DNA of 64,000 bases, from assembly GCF_003940805.1 (NCBI RefSeq), contig NZ_CP034328.1:4125113-4189112 (forward strand), read 5' to 3'. Both the position numbers and the translations under genes were made by a program. The notes beneath the pieces are model-generated. The model made no database searches. It was not told the origin of the DNA and saw only the letters and a list, made by a program, of their open reading frames with translations. Source of the DNA: Tabrizicola piscis (lineage in GTDB: Bacteria; Pseudomonadota; Alphaproteobacteria; Rhodobacterales; Rhodobacteraceae). Within the stretch, counting starts at the first letter, position 1. The number at the start of each line of letters is the position of its first letter. Of this stretch, positions 27,408-36,683 are shown in pieces.

Positions 27408-28442
27408 ATGGCGGACGCAGATTACGAAGATCATGGCGGCCAATATGACGCAGATGCGCCGCCGCACTGGCCGGGCGCGCACAAGTTTCAGCGCTGGGTG
27501 ACACTGGCAGGGGCGGTGGCTTCTGTCGGGCTGGTTGTGGGGCTTGGCTTCTGGGGCTACCGGCTTGCCGTACGCGATGTCACCGGGGTGCCGGTGGTGC
27601 AGGCGCTGGACGGGCCGATGCGGATTGCCCCCGACAACCCGGGGGGCGAGATTGCCAGTCATCAGGGTCTGTCGGTGAATGATGTCGCCGAGTCCGGCGT
27701 TGCCGCCGCGGTGCCCGAAACGCTGATCCTTGCGCCGCGCCCGGTCGAGCTTGCGCCCGAAGACACCGCCGGTCTTGCCGCGCCGCAGATGCCGGGGCTG
27801 GCTGAGGTGTCGGCCCCGCTGCCCGACCCCGGCGTGGTCGACCCCGCCGGCGCCGATCTGGCGCTGGCCGCCGCACCGCCTGTCGAAAGCGCCAGCCCGA
27901 CCGAACTGGCCGTAGATGCCGCCTTGGCCGAGGCTTTGGGTCTGGACCCTGACCCTGCTCCCGCTGCGAATGCCGGTTCCTTGGCTGCAGCCTCCACTGA
28001 CCCGCTGAGTGACCCTCTTGCTGACTCCCTGAGTGACGCGATGCCTGCAACGGCCGAGATTGCGCCTGCCGGGGCGATCACCCTGTCGCCGCGCCCGAGA
28101 GCCCGCCCGTTGCGCGCCGCTGAAGCCCCTGCGCCTACCGAGGCCATGGATATGTCGGCCGTCAATGAGATCGACCCCGCGACGATCCCGCTTGGCACCC
28201 GGCTGGTGCAGTTTGGCGCCTTCGACAGCGCGGATGAGGCTCGGGCCGAATGGGCGCGCTTGCAAGGCAGCTTTGGCGATCTGTTGGCGGAAAAGGCCAT
28301 GGTCGTGCAACCGGCCGAAAGCGGCGGACGCACCTTCTTTCGCCTTCGCGCCCATGGGTTTGAGGATGAAACCGACGCCCGCCGCTTCTGCTCGGCCTTC
28401 GTTGCGCAAGAGGCGACCTGCATCCCGGTTCCGCAGCGATGA
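27408..28442 (+). CDS. SPOR-domain membrane protein
   Basis: 344-residue bitopic protein: short cytoplasmic part, one transmembrane helix at about residues 28-50 (WVTLAGAVASVGLVVGLGFW), a long Ala/Pro/Asp-rich periplasmic linker (about 60-245) and a C-terminal SPOR domain (LVQFGAFDSADEARAEWARL to ATCIPV). SPOR domains bind denuded glycan strands at the division septum. Its stop overlaps the nagZ start, and argS precedes it. Confidence 0.88.
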   Translation: MADADYEDHGGQYDADAPPHWPGAHKFQRWVTLAGAVASVGLVVGLGFWGYRLAVRDVTGVPVVQALDGPMRIAPDNPGGEIASHQGLSVNDVAESGVAAAVPETLILAPRPVELAPEDTAGLAAPQMPGLAEVSAPLPDPGVVDPAGADLALAAAPPVESASPTELAVDAALAEALGLDPDPAPAANAGSLAAASTDPLSDPLADSLSDAMPATAEIAPAGAITLSPRPRARPLRAAEAPAPTEAMDMSAVNEIDPATIPLGTRLVQFGAFDSADEARAEWARLQGSFGDLLAEKAMVVQPAESGGRTFFRLRAHGFEDETDARRFCSAFVAQEATCIPVPQR

Positions 28443-29434
28443 CTGCCGCTTTTGGCGCGACGATCCTTGGTTGCGCGGGGCCTGCGCTGCTGCCTGAGGA
28501 GCGCGCCTTCTTTCGCGCAGCCGACCCGTTCGGGTTCATCCTCTTCGCCCGCAACGTCGAAACGCCGGACCAGCTGCGCCGCTTGACGGGCGACCTGCGC
28601 GATGCGGTGGGCCGCGATGCGCCGATCCTGGTCGATCAGGAAGGGGGCCGCGTCCAACGCCTGCGTGCGCCGCACTGGCACGACTGGGACCCGCCGCTTG
28701 AGACGGTGGAACGCGCCGGATCGCTGGCCGAAGCCGCGCGGATCCTGCGCTTGCGGTCGCAGGTGATTGCAGCGGAACTTGCGGCGGTCGGGATCGACGC
28801 CAATTGCGCGCCGGTGGCTGATGTGGCCTTTGCCCAGACCCACCCTTTCCTGCGCAACCGGTGCTATGGGACTGACCCTGCCAGCGTCGCCACCATCGGT
28901 CGCGCGGTGGCTGACGGGTTGCTGGCCGGGGGTGTCCTGCCGGTTCTGAAGCACATGCCGGGGCATGGCCGGTCGCATCTGGACACGCATCTGTCCTTGC
29001 CGACAGTCACCGCCGGGTTGGACGACCTGCGCGCGGTGGACTTCGCACCCTTCCGCGCGCTGGCCGACCTGCCGATGGCGATGACAGCGCATCTGGTCTT
29101 TGCCGCGCTTGATCCTGACTTGCCCGCCACCCAGTCGCCAACGATGATCCGCCAGATCCGCGACGAGATCGGCTTTCAGGGCCTGCTCATGACCGATGAC
29201 CTGAACATGGAGGCGCTTTCGGGCAGCCTTGCAGACCGCACCGCACGCTCGATGGCGGCGGGGGTTGACGTGGCCCTGCATTGCAAGGGCGATCTGGCCG
29301 AGATGGCGGCCGTGGTCGATGCCGCCGGGCAGATGACCCCAGCCGCCATGGCGCGGGGCAGGGCGGCGCTGGCCCTGCGGCGCAAGGTTGCCGCTGACAT
29401 GCCCGCCCTCTTGGCGGAGTTGGCCGATGGCTGA
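28439..29434 (+). CDS. nagZ: Beta-N-acetylhexosaminidase
   Basis: 331-residue GH3 enzyme that removes N-acetylglucosamine from muropeptides during peptidoglycan recycling in the cytosol. Signatures are FGFILFARNVETPDQLRRL, the KHMPGHGRSHLDTH loop carrying the catalytic His/Asp pair (about residues 177-184) and MTDDLNMEAL with the nucleophilic aspartate. The four-base overlap with the SPOR gene and eight-base overlap with scpA place it in one operon. Confidence 0.95.
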   Translation: MTAAFGATILGCAGPALLPEERAFFRAADPFGFILFARNVETPDQLRRLTGDLRDAVGRDAPILVDQEGGRVQRLRAPHWHDWDPPLETVERAGSLAEAARILRLRSQVIAAELAAVGIDANCAPVADVAFAQTHPFLRNRCYGTDPASVATIGRAVADGLLAGGVLPVLKHMPGHGRSHLDTHLSLPTVTAGLDDLRAVDFAPFRALADLPMAMTAHLVFAALDPDLPATQSPTMIRQIRDEIGFQGLLMTDDLNMEALSGSLADRTARSMAAGVDVALHCKGDLAEMAAVVDAAGQMTPAAMARGRAALALRRKVAADMPALLAELADG

Positions 29435-30218
29435 TGTCGACAGCTGGGACCAACCGGAACGCCTGCCCGTCGAAGACCGGATCGCCGCCGAGGCGTTGAT
29501 CGTGGATGTCGACGGGTTCGAAGGGCCGCTGGACCTGCTGCTGACCCTCAGCCGGACGCAGAAGGTGGACCTGCGCAAGATCTCGGTCCTGAAGCTGGCG
29601 GAACAATACCTTGGCTTTGTCGAACAGGCCCGCAGCCTGCGGATCGAACTGGCGGCAGATTATCTGGTGATGGCGGCCTGGCTGGCCTTCCTGAAGTCAC
29701 GCCTGCTGTTGCCGCCCGAACCGGGCGAGGCGGGCCCCAGCGCCGAAGACCTTGCCGCGCATCTGGCGTTCCAGCTGGAACGGTTGCAGGCCATGCGCGA
29801 TGCCGCCGCCCGTCTGATGGGCCGTGACCAACTTGGCCGCGATTTCTTTGTGCGTGGCGTGCCCGAGGATGTCACCCATCACCGCAAGGTCACCTATACC
29901 GCCACGCTGCTTGACCTGATGCGCGCCTATGCCCGCATCCGCACCAAGGATGAATTCCGCCCCTTCGTGATGGACCGCGAACATGTTTTCACCATGGAAC
30001 AGGCGCTGGACCGGTTGCGCGGGCTGATCGGCTATGCGGGTGACTGGGCCGATCTGACCAGCTTCCTGCCCGAAGGCTGGAACGTCACCCCCATGGCCCG
30101 CCGGTCCGCCACTGCCGCCCATTTCGCGGCGGTCCTGGAGCTTGCCAAGGCCGGGCAGATCACCCTGCGGCAGGGCGACACCTTCGCCCCCATCCAGCTG
30201 CGGCGGAGGGAGCCATGA
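29427..30218 (+). CDS. scpA: Segregation and condensation protein A
   Basis: 263-residue kleisin that bridges the SMC heads in the bacterial condensin. The N-terminal signature FEGPLDLLLTLSRTQKVDLRKI (about residues 31-52) and the C-terminal winged helix are present. The start at 29427 overlaps the nagZ stop by eight bases, and scpB overlaps its stop by four, so ScpA and ScpB are translated as a coupled pair. smc is not in the window. Confidence 0.95.
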   Translation: MADVDSWDQPERLPVEDRIAAEALIVDVDGFEGPLDLLLTLSRTQKVDLRKISVLKLAEQYLGFVEQARSLRIELAADYLVMAAWLAFLKSRLLLPPEPGEAGPSAEDLAAHLAFQLERLQAMRDAAARLMGRDQLGRDFFVRGVPEDVTHHRKVTYTATLLDLMRAYARIRTKDEFRPFVMDREHVFTMEQALDRLRGLIGYAGDWADLTSFLPEGWNVTPMARRSATAAHFAAVLELAKAGQITLRQGDTFAPIQLRRREP

Positions 30219-30853
30219 GCGACCTTGACGAACAAAGCCTGTTCGACGCGCCCCCGATGGGGGAACAGGAGCGGATGGTCGAAGCGATCCTCTTCGCCAT
30301 GTCGGAACCCGTGACCCTTGCCGAACTGGCGGCCCGCCTGCCGCATGGGTCGGACCCGGCCGAAGCGCTGGTCCATTTGCGCAAACGCTATGAGGGGCGG
30401 GGTGTGAACCTGGTCAAGGTGGGCGACGCCTACGCGTTCCGCACCGCGCCCGATCTTGGCCACCTGATGCGGCGCGAAACGGTCGAGACGCGGAAGCTGT
30501 CCCGTGCCGCAATCGAAACGCTGGCGATTATCGCCTATCACCAGCCCGTCACCCGCGCGGAGATCGAAGAGATTCGTGGCGTTGCAGTCAGCCGCGGCAC
30601 TGTCGACCAACTGCTGGAACTGGACTGGATCCGCCTTGGCCGCCGCCGGATGACCCCGGGTCGCCCTGTGACCTTTGTCGTGACGGAAACCTTCCTTGAC
30701 CACTTCGGCCTAGAATCTGCCCGCGATCTGCCGGGCCTGAAAGAACTGCGCGCCGCCGGCCTGCTGGACAATCGCCCGGCTCCGGGTCAGGCTTTGGCCG
30801 GCGATGACGATGACGAAGCCACAGCCGGCCAGACCGAGCTGTTTGAGGATTAA
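30215..30853 (+). CDS. scpB: Segregation and condensation protein B
   Basis: 212-residue double winged-helix protein that dimerises and binds ScpA. Characteristic segments are EAILFAMSEPVTLAELAARL near the N-terminus and LSRAAIETLAIIAYHQPVTRAEIEEIRGV near residues 93-122. The acidic tail after residue 180 is non-conserved. Coupled to scpA by overlap. Confidence 0.95.
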   Translation: MSDLDEQSLFDAPPMGEQERMVEAILFAMSEPVTLAELAARLPHGSDPAEALVHLRKRYEGRGVNLVKVGDAYAFRTAPDLGHLMRRETVETRKLSRAAIETLAIIAYHQPVTRAEIEEIRGVAVSRGTVDQLLELDWIRLGRRRMTPGRPVTFVVTETFLDHFGLESARDLPGLKELRAAGLLDNRPAPGQALAGDDDDEATAGQTELFED

Positions 30854-30860
30854 GGCCAGC

Positions 30861-31061
30861 ATGGATCTCAATCGGCTTATCACGATGCGGACCAGACTGT
30901 TCATCCGGTCGGCGGTAAAGACCGGCGTGGACTTTGCCGCGCGCAGTGGCAAGCCCGCCTCAGATATGACCCCGGAAGAGCGCAAGCAGGCCAAGACCGC
31001 CAAGGCGATGGCCGACAAGGCGCAAAAGGCGGCCCGACTAAGCCGCAGGTTCTTGCGCTAG
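30861..31061 (+). CDS. Small basic hypothetical protein (66 aa)
   Basis: 66-residue protein rich in Lys and Arg (RTRLFIRSAVKTGVDFAARS; KQAKTAKAMADKAQKAARLSRRFLR). It has no transmembrane helix. It starts seven bases after scpB and appears to end the argS-scpB operon. In many relatives the Tat genes follow scpB; they are absent here. Its last four bases overlap the end of the convergent dCTP deaminase gene. Confidence 0.65.
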   Translation: MDLNRLITMRTRLFIRSAVKTGVDFAARSGKPASDMTPEERKQAKTAKAMADKAQKAARLSRRFLR

Positions 31062-32140
31062 GGCCTCGTCCGGAACTGCTTGGCCAGCTTCAGCCCCTGA
31101 CCTTGGTAATTCGAAGAAATCCCAACGCCGTAAAGGGTTTCCGGCCGTTCGCTCATCCGCTCATAGACCAGACGGCCCACAACCTGCCCATGTTCCAGCA
31201 CGAAGGGCGCTTCGTGGCAGCGCACCTCCAGCACCCCGCGCGACCCGCTGCCCCCGGCTGCAGCATGGCCGAAACCGGGGTCGAAGAACCCGGCATAATG
31301 CACCCGGAATTCGCCCACCATGGCCAGATAGGGGGCCATTTCGGCGGCATAGTCGGGGGGGATCGTCACAGCCTCACGGCTGACCAGAATATAGAACGCG
31401 CCGGGGTCAAGGATGATGCGGCCATCCGTGGAATGCAGTTCTTCCCAGAAGTCCTGCGCCGGATAGTGGCCGATCCGGTCAAGGTCCACCACCCCCGTAT
31501 GGGGTTTGGCACGGTAGCCGACCAGAGTGCCTTTTGCAGGGCGCAAGTCCACGGAAAAGCCCAGACCTTCGGAAATCACCGCCTCGCCGGTCACCAGCGG
31601 ATCAGCGGCGTGCAGGCTGGTCAATTCGGCGTCCGACAGCACCGCCTGACCGCTGCGAAAGCGGATCTGGTTCAGCCGCTGCCCGGCCCGCACCAGCACC
31701 GAAAAGCTGCGTGGGCACACCTCGGCATAAAGCGGCCCGGCATAGCCTTCGGGGATGCGGTCAAACTCAATCCCGCCATCGGTGATCGTGCGGGTCAGCA
31801 GGTCCAGCCGACCGGATGAGCTTTTGGCGTTGGCTACCGCTGTCACACCCGGCGGCAGGGCCAGGCGTTCGGCCAGGGGAATCACATAGACGCAGTTCTT
31901 TTCCAGCACCGCCCCTTCGGTCAGGTTGACCTTGTGCATGGTGAATTCGTCCAGCCGGTCCTGCACGCGGCGGCCCTTGCCCGCCAGAAACGACGCGCGC
32001 ACCCGGTAGGCCACCGTGCCAAGCCGCAGGTCAAGGCTGGCGGGCTGCAACTGGTCGTCCAGAACATCGGGACTGGCGGCAATGCCACCCGCAGCGATCA
32101 ACCCGCGCAGGGCCTGTGAGGGGAGAACGCCATGTGTCAT
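31058..32140 (-). CDS. 2'-deoxycytidine 5'-triphosphate deaminase, long form
   Basis: 360-residue protein made of two dUTPase-like modules, about twice the length of E. coli Dcd (193 residues). It has QLQPASLDLRLG near residue 30, AKSSSGRLDLLTRTITDGG near 106 and SREAVTIPPDYAAEM plus HYAGFFDPGFG in the second half. It would deaminate dCTP to dUTP for thymidylate supply. The tandem-module form occurs in alphaproteobacteria. Upstream is tRNA-Pro. Confidence 0.88.
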   Translation of the reverse strand: MTHGVLPSQALRGLIAAGGIAASPDVLDDQLQPASLDLRLGTVAYRVRASFLAGKGRRVQDRLDEFTMHKVNLTEGAVLEKNCVYVIPLAERLALPPGVTAVANAKSSSGRLDLLTRTITDGGIEFDRIPEGYAGPLYAEVCPRSFSVLVRAGQRLNQIRFRSGQAVLSDAELTSLHAADPLVTGEAVISEGLGFSVDLRPAKGTLVGYRAKPHTGVVDLDRIGHYPAQDFWEELHSTDGRIILDPGAFYILVSREAVTIPPDYAAEMAPYLAMVGEFRVHYAGFFDPGFGHAAAGGSGSRGVLEVRCHEAPFVLEHGQVVGRLVYERMSERPETLYGVGISSNYQGQGLKLAKQFRTRP

Positions 32141-32168
32141 CAGATCCCCGCCCCGGATGGTGAAAACG

Positions 32169-32205
32169 AAACCGCCCGCGCTGCCGCAGGGCAGGCGGGC
32201 GGTTT
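32169..32205 (-). terminator. Intrinsic terminator of the tRNA-Pro transcript
   Basis: Eleven-base perfect stem (AAACCGCCCGC at 32169-32179 and its complement at 32195-32205). On the minus strand it follows the tRNA 3' end by five bases and is followed by CGTTTTC. Confidence 0.8.
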
Positions 32206-32210
32206 TGCAA

Positions 32211-32288
32211 TGGTCGGGCCGGAGAGATTCGAACTCTCGACCTCCCGCCCCCCAGACGGACGCGCTAACCAGGCTGCGCTACGGCCCG
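32211..32288 (-). tRNA. tRNA-Pro (anticodon GGG)
   Basis: 78-nt tRNA including an encoded CCA. The acceptor stem is CGGGCCG/CGGCCCG, the D arm is GCGC...GCGC, the anticodon stem-loop is TCCGT-CTGGGGG-GCGGG with anticodon GGG, and the T arm is GAGAG-TTCGAAT-CTCTC. It reads CCC and CCU proline codons. It is preceded by merR on the same strand and followed by a strong terminator. Confidence 0.97.
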
Positions 32289-32360
32289 ACACGGGGCGAT
32301 ACATACTGATATTCCGGGCCGGGGCAAGCGGGAAAGCATCCGGTCATCCACATGATGCGC

Positions 32361-33038
32361 TCAGCCCTCGCCGCCTTCGGACCGGCTGGCAAGTTGCGCG
32401 CGCAAGGCGGCCAGACGGCGGGCCAGAACAGCAATTTCCGGCGCTGACAGTCGTAGAGCTTTGGGCGGCAAGGCTCTGATCAAGCTGGCAAAAGTTTCAT
32501 CTTCCCGGCGGGTTGGCTGTCGCGGGGCAGCTTTCGGCGCGGGAGGTGTATCAAACAGTGGCAGGACAGATTGCACCGGAGTTGCGGGGGCGGCAGGCGC
32601 CAGATCCTCATCATCCTCGATGGCGATGAATCCGGCTTCTGGGATTACTTCTTCGACCGGATCCGGCGCGAACGCTGTCGCGTCTTCCGCGTCGGCATCC
32701 TGTCGGCTGTCAAGGCGGATGACCTCGGCCGTCACAGCCGGGGCGATCAGTCCTTCAACCGACACCGAATCGTCCGAAAGGCCCGCCACATGGCGCACAC
32801 CCTGATCACGGAGGATCTTCTGGACGCCCCGGATCGTCAGACCTTCATCATGCAGCAGCCGTTTGATGCCTGCCAGCAACGCCACGTCGGAAGGACGATA
32901 ATACCGCCGCCCCCCGGCACGCTTGACCGGGCGGATCTGCGTAAACCGACTTTCCCAGAACCGCAGCACATGGGCCGGGGTTTCCAGAACTTCGGCCACT
33001 TCGCTGATCGTGCGGAAGGCGTCAGGCGACTTGTCCAT
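32361..33038 (-). CDS. MerR-family regulator downstream of ihfA
   Basis: 225-residue protein with an N-terminal MerR-type winged helix ([48 protein letters not shown]) and a long, acidic, low-complexity middle (about residues 100-180) before a C-terminal helical segment. It follows ihfA by 14 bp, an arrangement seen across Rhodobacteraceae. No effector cysteines typical of metal-sensing MerR proteins are present. Target unknown. Confidence 0.9.
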   Translation of the reverse strand: MDKSPDAFRTISEVAEVLETPAHVLRFWESRFTQIRPVKRAGGRRYYRPSDVALLAGIKRLLHDEGLTIRGVQKILRDQGVRHVAGLSDDSVSVEGLIAPAVTAEVIRLDSRQDADAEDATAFAPDPVEEVIPEAGFIAIEDDEDLAPAAPATPVQSVLPLFDTPPAPKAAPRQPTRREDETFASLIRALPPKALRLSAPEIAVLARRLAALRAQLASRSEGGEG

Positions 33039-33052
33039 CCGCTACAGCCCCT

Positions 33053-33355
33053 TCAGCGCTTCTTTCCGGCAGCAACGCGATCCTTCATCAGATGCGAGGG
33101 GCGGAAGGTCAGGACGCGGCGCGGGGAAATCGGAACTTCTTCGCCAGTCTTGGGGTTGCGGCCCACCCGGGCGGATTTGGCACGGACCGAAAAGGTCCCG
33201 AAGGACGAAATTTTCACCGTCTCGCCCGAGGCCAGCGCGTCCGACATATGCTGCAGCACCGCTTCGACAAGATTGGCAGATTCGTTGCGGCTCAGGCCCA
33301 CTTCGCGAAAAACGGCTTCGCTGAGGTCCATTCTGGTCAGGGTCTTCTCGCTCAT
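33053..33355 (-). CDS. ihfA: Integration host factor subunit alpha
   Basis: 100-residue DNA-bending protein that pairs with IhfB in nucleoid structure, recombination and promoter architecture. [20 protein letters not shown] opens it, [20 protein letters not shown] forms the core and [20 protein letters not shown] the DNA-inserting arm with its conserved proline. The start at 33355 is preferred over an upstream in-frame ATG at 33430. About 100 bp separates it from fabH. Confidence 0.97.
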   Translation of the reverse strand: MSEKTLTRMDLSEAVFREVGLSRNESANLVEAVLQHMSDALASGETVKISSFGTFSVRAKSARVGRNPKTGEEVPISPRRVLTFRPSHLMKDRVAAGKKR

Positions 33356-33457
33356 CTCGTCCCCCCATGAGCTTGTGAACACGGCTCTTTCCACGACCAT
33401 GCGGCGGATGGATTTCCGAGTCAATATCAACCACTTGGGGCGCGGGCTTAAAGGCGC

Positions 33458-34429
33458 CTACCAGCGCAGGACGACCGAGCCCCAGGCCAGCCCGCCGCCA
33501 ATCGCCTCGGTCACCAGAAGATCGCCCGGCTTGATCTGGCCGCGCGCCTTGCCAACCGACAGGGCCAGTGGGATCGACGCGGCTGATGTGTTGCCATGAT
33601 CCTGCACCGTGACGATCACCCGGTCCATCGACACCTGCATCCGTTTTGCGGTGCCTTCGATGATGCGGATATTGGCCTGATGCGGCACGATCCAGTCAAC
33701 ATCGTCCGACGTGAGCCCAGCCTTCTCCAGCGCGGTATGCGCGGTTTCTGCCAGCTTTTCAATGGCATGGCGGAAGACTTCCTTGCCTTCCATCACCAGA
33801 TGCCCGGTGGTCCCGGTGGATGTCCCGCCGTCCACATAAAGCAGGTCCCGGAACCGCCCGTCCGAGTTGAGGTCAGCCGCCAGGATGCCCCGGTCGGCAC
33901 TGCTGCCGCTGGCCTCAACCGCCTCAAGCACCAGCGCCCCGGCACCGTCACCGAACAGCACACAGGTCCCCCGGTCCTTCCAGTTCATCAGACGGCTGAA
34001 CGTCTCGGCCCCGATCACCAGCACGCGTTTTGCCTGACCCGACAGGATCAGCGCATTGGCGTTGGTGAGCGCATAGACGAAACCCGCGCACACTGCCTGC
34101 ACGTCGAAGGCATAGCCCTTGGTCATCCCAAGCGCGGCCTGCACCATGGTTGCAACGGAGGGAAAGGTGAAATCCGGGGTCGAGGTGGCGACGATGATCG
34201 CGTCGATATCGGTAGCCGCCATCCCTGCGTCGGCCAAGGCGGCCAAGGCCGCCCGTGTGGCAAGGTCTGAGGTCAGCTGGCCTTCGGCGGCGAAATGCCG
34301 GCGCTCGATCCCTGATCGGCTTTTGATCCATTCATCCGAGGTATCGACAATGGCTTCGAACTCGGCGTTCGGGACTACGCGGTCGGGCAGGTAGTGCCCG
34401 ACGCCCTTGACTGTGGCGCGTATCGTCAT
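33458..34429 (-). CDS. fabH: Beta-ketoacyl-ACP synthase III
   Basis: Initiating ketosynthase of type II fatty-acid synthesis that condenses acetyl-CoA with malonyl-ACP. The 323-residue protein has the catalytic triad: Cys114 in VQAVCAGFVYAL, His in VPHQANIRII and Asn in DHGNTSAAS. The start overlaps the plsX stop by four bases. Part of rpmF-plsX-fabH. Confidence 0.97.
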   Translation of the reverse strand: MTIRATVKGVGHYLPDRVVPNAEFEAIVDTSDEWIKSRSGIERRHFAAEGQLTSDLATRAALAALADAGMAATDIDAIIVATSTPDFTFPSVATMVQAALGMTKGYAFDVQAVCAGFVYALTNANALILSGQAKRVLVIGAETFSRLMNWKDRGTCVLFGDGAGALVLEAVEASGSSADRGILAADLNSDGRFRDLLYVDGGTSTGTTGHLVMEGKEVFRHAIEKLAETAHTALEKAGLTSDDVDWIVPHQANIRIIEGTAKRMQVSMDRVIVTVQDHGNTSAASIPLALSVGKARGQIKPGDLLVTEAIGGGLAWGSVVLRW

Positions 34430-35565
34430 GCGGTCGGACTGCTCCCCAACCCGGCGTCGCTGCCGGGCGCTTCCTGCGCGGCATCCTGCCCCGCACCTTC
34501 GGCCGATGCAACCCGGGCCGCCAGCCGTTCGATGAAACGGACTTGCGCGAGTTGATAGGCAAGGCCGATGGCCGCAGCCACACCCGTGGCATCGGCAGCG
34601 CCGTGAGATTTCACCACAGTGCCGTTCAGCCCCAGAAAGACCCCACCGTTCACGCGGCGCGGATCGATGCGTTTCTGAAAGCGTTTCAGCGAATTCATTG
34701 CCAACAGGGCCGCAAATTTTGACAAGATGCCCGCCCCGAACGCGTCTCGCAGAAAGTCCGAGATCAGCTTGGCCGTACCTTCACCCGTCTTCAGCGCGAC
34801 GTTACCGGTGAAACCATCGGTCACGATGACATCCACCCGGTTCGATGGCAGATCGCCACCTTCGACAAAGCCGACATAGTCAAAGCTGCCGACCTTGGCC
34901 ACAGCGGTCATCCGGTCATGCGCTTCCTTCAACTCGGCCCGGCCCTTGTGTTCTTCGGTGCCGACATTCAGCAGGCCAATCCGTGGCCGTGCCAGGCCCA
35001 TGCCGTTGCGGGCATAGGACGCGCCCATCGTGGCATATTGCAGCAGATCGTCGGCTTCGGCCTTCACATCGGCGCCCACGTCCAGCATCAGGTTGAACCC
35101 GCCCGGATTGCGCGACGGCCAAAGGCAGGCAATCGCTGGCCGGTTCACCCCAGGCAACTTCCGCAAGCGCAGCATCGACACGGCCATCAGCGCACCGGTA
35201 TTGCCGCAGGACACGGCAACCGTCGCCTCGCCGTCCTTGACGCTGTCGATCGTCGACCACATCGACGTGCCGGCCCCGTGGCGCATCACCTGGGCGGGCT
35301 TGTCCTCCATCGTCACGACGCGCGGGGCGTGCCGCAAGGTGCAACGACCGCTCAGAATCGGATGGCGGGCGACCAGCGGTGCAACCACCGCCTCGTCGCC
35401 ATGCAGGATCGCGTCCATCTGGGGATGTTGGGCCATGGAATCAGCAAGACCGGCAACAACCGCTGCCGGTCCACGATCACCCCCCATGGCATCTACCGAA
35501 ATGACGACGCGATCAGAAGCCGATACAGAGGCCGTGGCAGACGCAAAATCGGGTCCGGTGGCCAT
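34426..35565 (-). CDS. plsX: Phosphate acyltransferase PlsX
   Basis: Makes acyl-phosphate from acyl-ACP, feeding PlsY in membrane phospholipid synthesis. The 379-residue protein has VISVDAMGGDRGPAAVVAGL near residue 21, AVSCGNTGALMA near 118 and VVTDGFTGNVALKTGEG-type segments near 245. The C-terminal 35 residues (Ala/Glu/Gly-rich) are a non-conserved tail. It lies 26 bp after rpmF. Confidence 0.96.
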   Translation of the reverse strand: MATGPDFASATASVSASDRVVISVDAMGGDRGPAAVVAGLADSMAQHPQMDAILHGDEAVVAPLVARHPILSGRCTLRHAPRVVTMEDKPAQVMRHGAGTSMWSTIDSVKDGEATVAVSCGNTGALMAVSMLRLRKLPGVNRPAIACLWPSRNPGGFNLMLDVGADVKAEADDLLQYATMGASYARNGMGLARPRIGLLNVGTEEHKGRAELKEAHDRMTAVAKVGSFDYVGFVEGGDLPSNRVDVIVTDGFTGNVALKTGEGTAKLISDFLRDAFGAGILSKFAALLAMNSLKRFQKRIDPRRVNGGVFLGLNGTVVKSHGAADATGVAAAIGLAYQLAQVRFIERLAARVASAEGAGQDAAQEAPGSDAGLGSSPTA

Positions 35566-35591
35566 GGGATATGTCGCGCGAAAGGCGCGGC

Positions 35592-35798
35592 TTACGCCGC
35601 ATCCTCGTCAAGATCCACTTCACGGGCCATCGACACGACTTCGCGCGAATCATAGTGGCCGCAGGACGGGCACACATGGTGCGGGCGCTTCAGCTCGCCA
35701 CAGTTCGGGCATTCGTTCGGATTCGCGGCAACCAGCGAGTCATGCGCGCGGCGCATGTTGCGCTTGGATTTCGTAGTGCGGTTCTGCGGGACAGCCAT
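35592..35798 (-). CDS. rpmF: Ribosomal protein bL32
   Basis: 68-residue 50S protein. [20 protein letters not shown] is the universal N-terminus; the [18 protein letters not shown] segment holds four cysteines that form a zinc ribbon, so this is the zinc-binding (C+) form. The rpmF-plsX-fabH order is widely conserved and links ribosome and lipid synthesis. Confidence 0.97.
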   Translation of the reverse strand: MAVPQNRTTKSKRNMRRAHDSLVAANPNECPNCGELKRPHHVCPSCGHYDSREVVSMAREVDLDEDAA

Positions 35799-35970
35799 GT
35801 CACAACCTCAGGCAGTGGGGACAGGCCCCTGGATTTCCTTTGCAAAGCAACGCGGTCAGAGGATGCCTCGGCAATAGCCGACCGGTGCTGCTTCACAGCT
35901 TGAATGAGGCGCGATACATACTCGCATTTCTGGCATGCGCAAGCCCTTTTCGCCCGGTAGGCGGCGGGTT

Positions 35971-36534
35971 TCAGCCCTCTTTGTCAGGCTTTGCCGCCAT
36001 CCGTCCGGCAAGGGCGGCAAGCCCCGCAAAGGGCTTCAGGTCGCTGTCCTCCAGCGGCGTCACCCCGTCCGGCGCCAGTGTCAGGTTGCCCAGTTCCGCC
36101 CCCGGCGCCCTGGGGTAAAGCGGCAGCGCCAGCATCAGCGCCTCGGCCGCGATGTCGGCAATATCAATGACCTCGGGCATCGGTTCGACGGTATCATCCT
36201 CGGGCATTTCCATCTCATCCGCATCGGGCGCGGGCAGATCGACGACATATCTGCGCCGCACCTCTTCGCTGATCCGTGCGCGCACCGGGGCCAGGGTCAC
36301 GATGCAGGCCTGATCACATTCGGCCGTCAGCGTGGCGGTCAGCACCATTGCGTCACGCCCGTCCGGCGTGATCTGGCCCGCAAACTCCAGCTTGCGCAGC
36401 GCCAGCAGGCCCAGGTCCTGCGCCAGACTGGCTTGCACCTCGGCATCGGGGGCATAGTGAAAGCGCGTCGGCTTGCGCGGGCTAAGGCCGCCGGTGCGAA
36501 ACCGGGTCGGGCGGGCAGGGGCGGCATCGGTCAT
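35971..36534 (-). CDS. DUF177 family protein (YceD-like)
   Basis: 187-residue protein of the DUF177/YceD family. PTRFHYAPDAEVQASLAQDLGLLALRKL lies near the N-terminus, the TATLTAECDQACIVTL strand holds the partly conserved cysteines, and EALMLALPLYPRAPGAE the C-terminal motif. In many bacteria it sits directly upstream of rpmF and is linked to 23S rRNA maturation; here it is about 170 bp upstream on the same strand. An in-frame ATG at 36597 would add 21 residues. Confidence 0.88.
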   Translation of the reverse strand: MTDAAPARPTRFRTGGLSPRKPTRFHYAPDAEVQASLAQDLGLLALRKLEFAGQITPDGRDAMVLTATLTAECDQACIVTLAPVRARISEEVRRRYVVDLPAPDADEMEMPEDDTVEPMPEVIDIADIAAEALMLALPLYPRAPGAELGNLTLAPDGVTPLEDSDLKPFAGLAALAGRMAAKPDKEG

Positions 36535-36683
36535 GGTGGGGCCTTCACAAGGGAATGATGGCAGGCAGCCCCGGTCAGGCGTTCCATTCTTGAACAAGGG
36601 GCCACCCTTCTGTTATCCCCTTTGCAAAGGGTTTTGAAGAACCCGCGTCGCGAGCGGCGTTTTTGGCGGGCATGAGGGCAGGT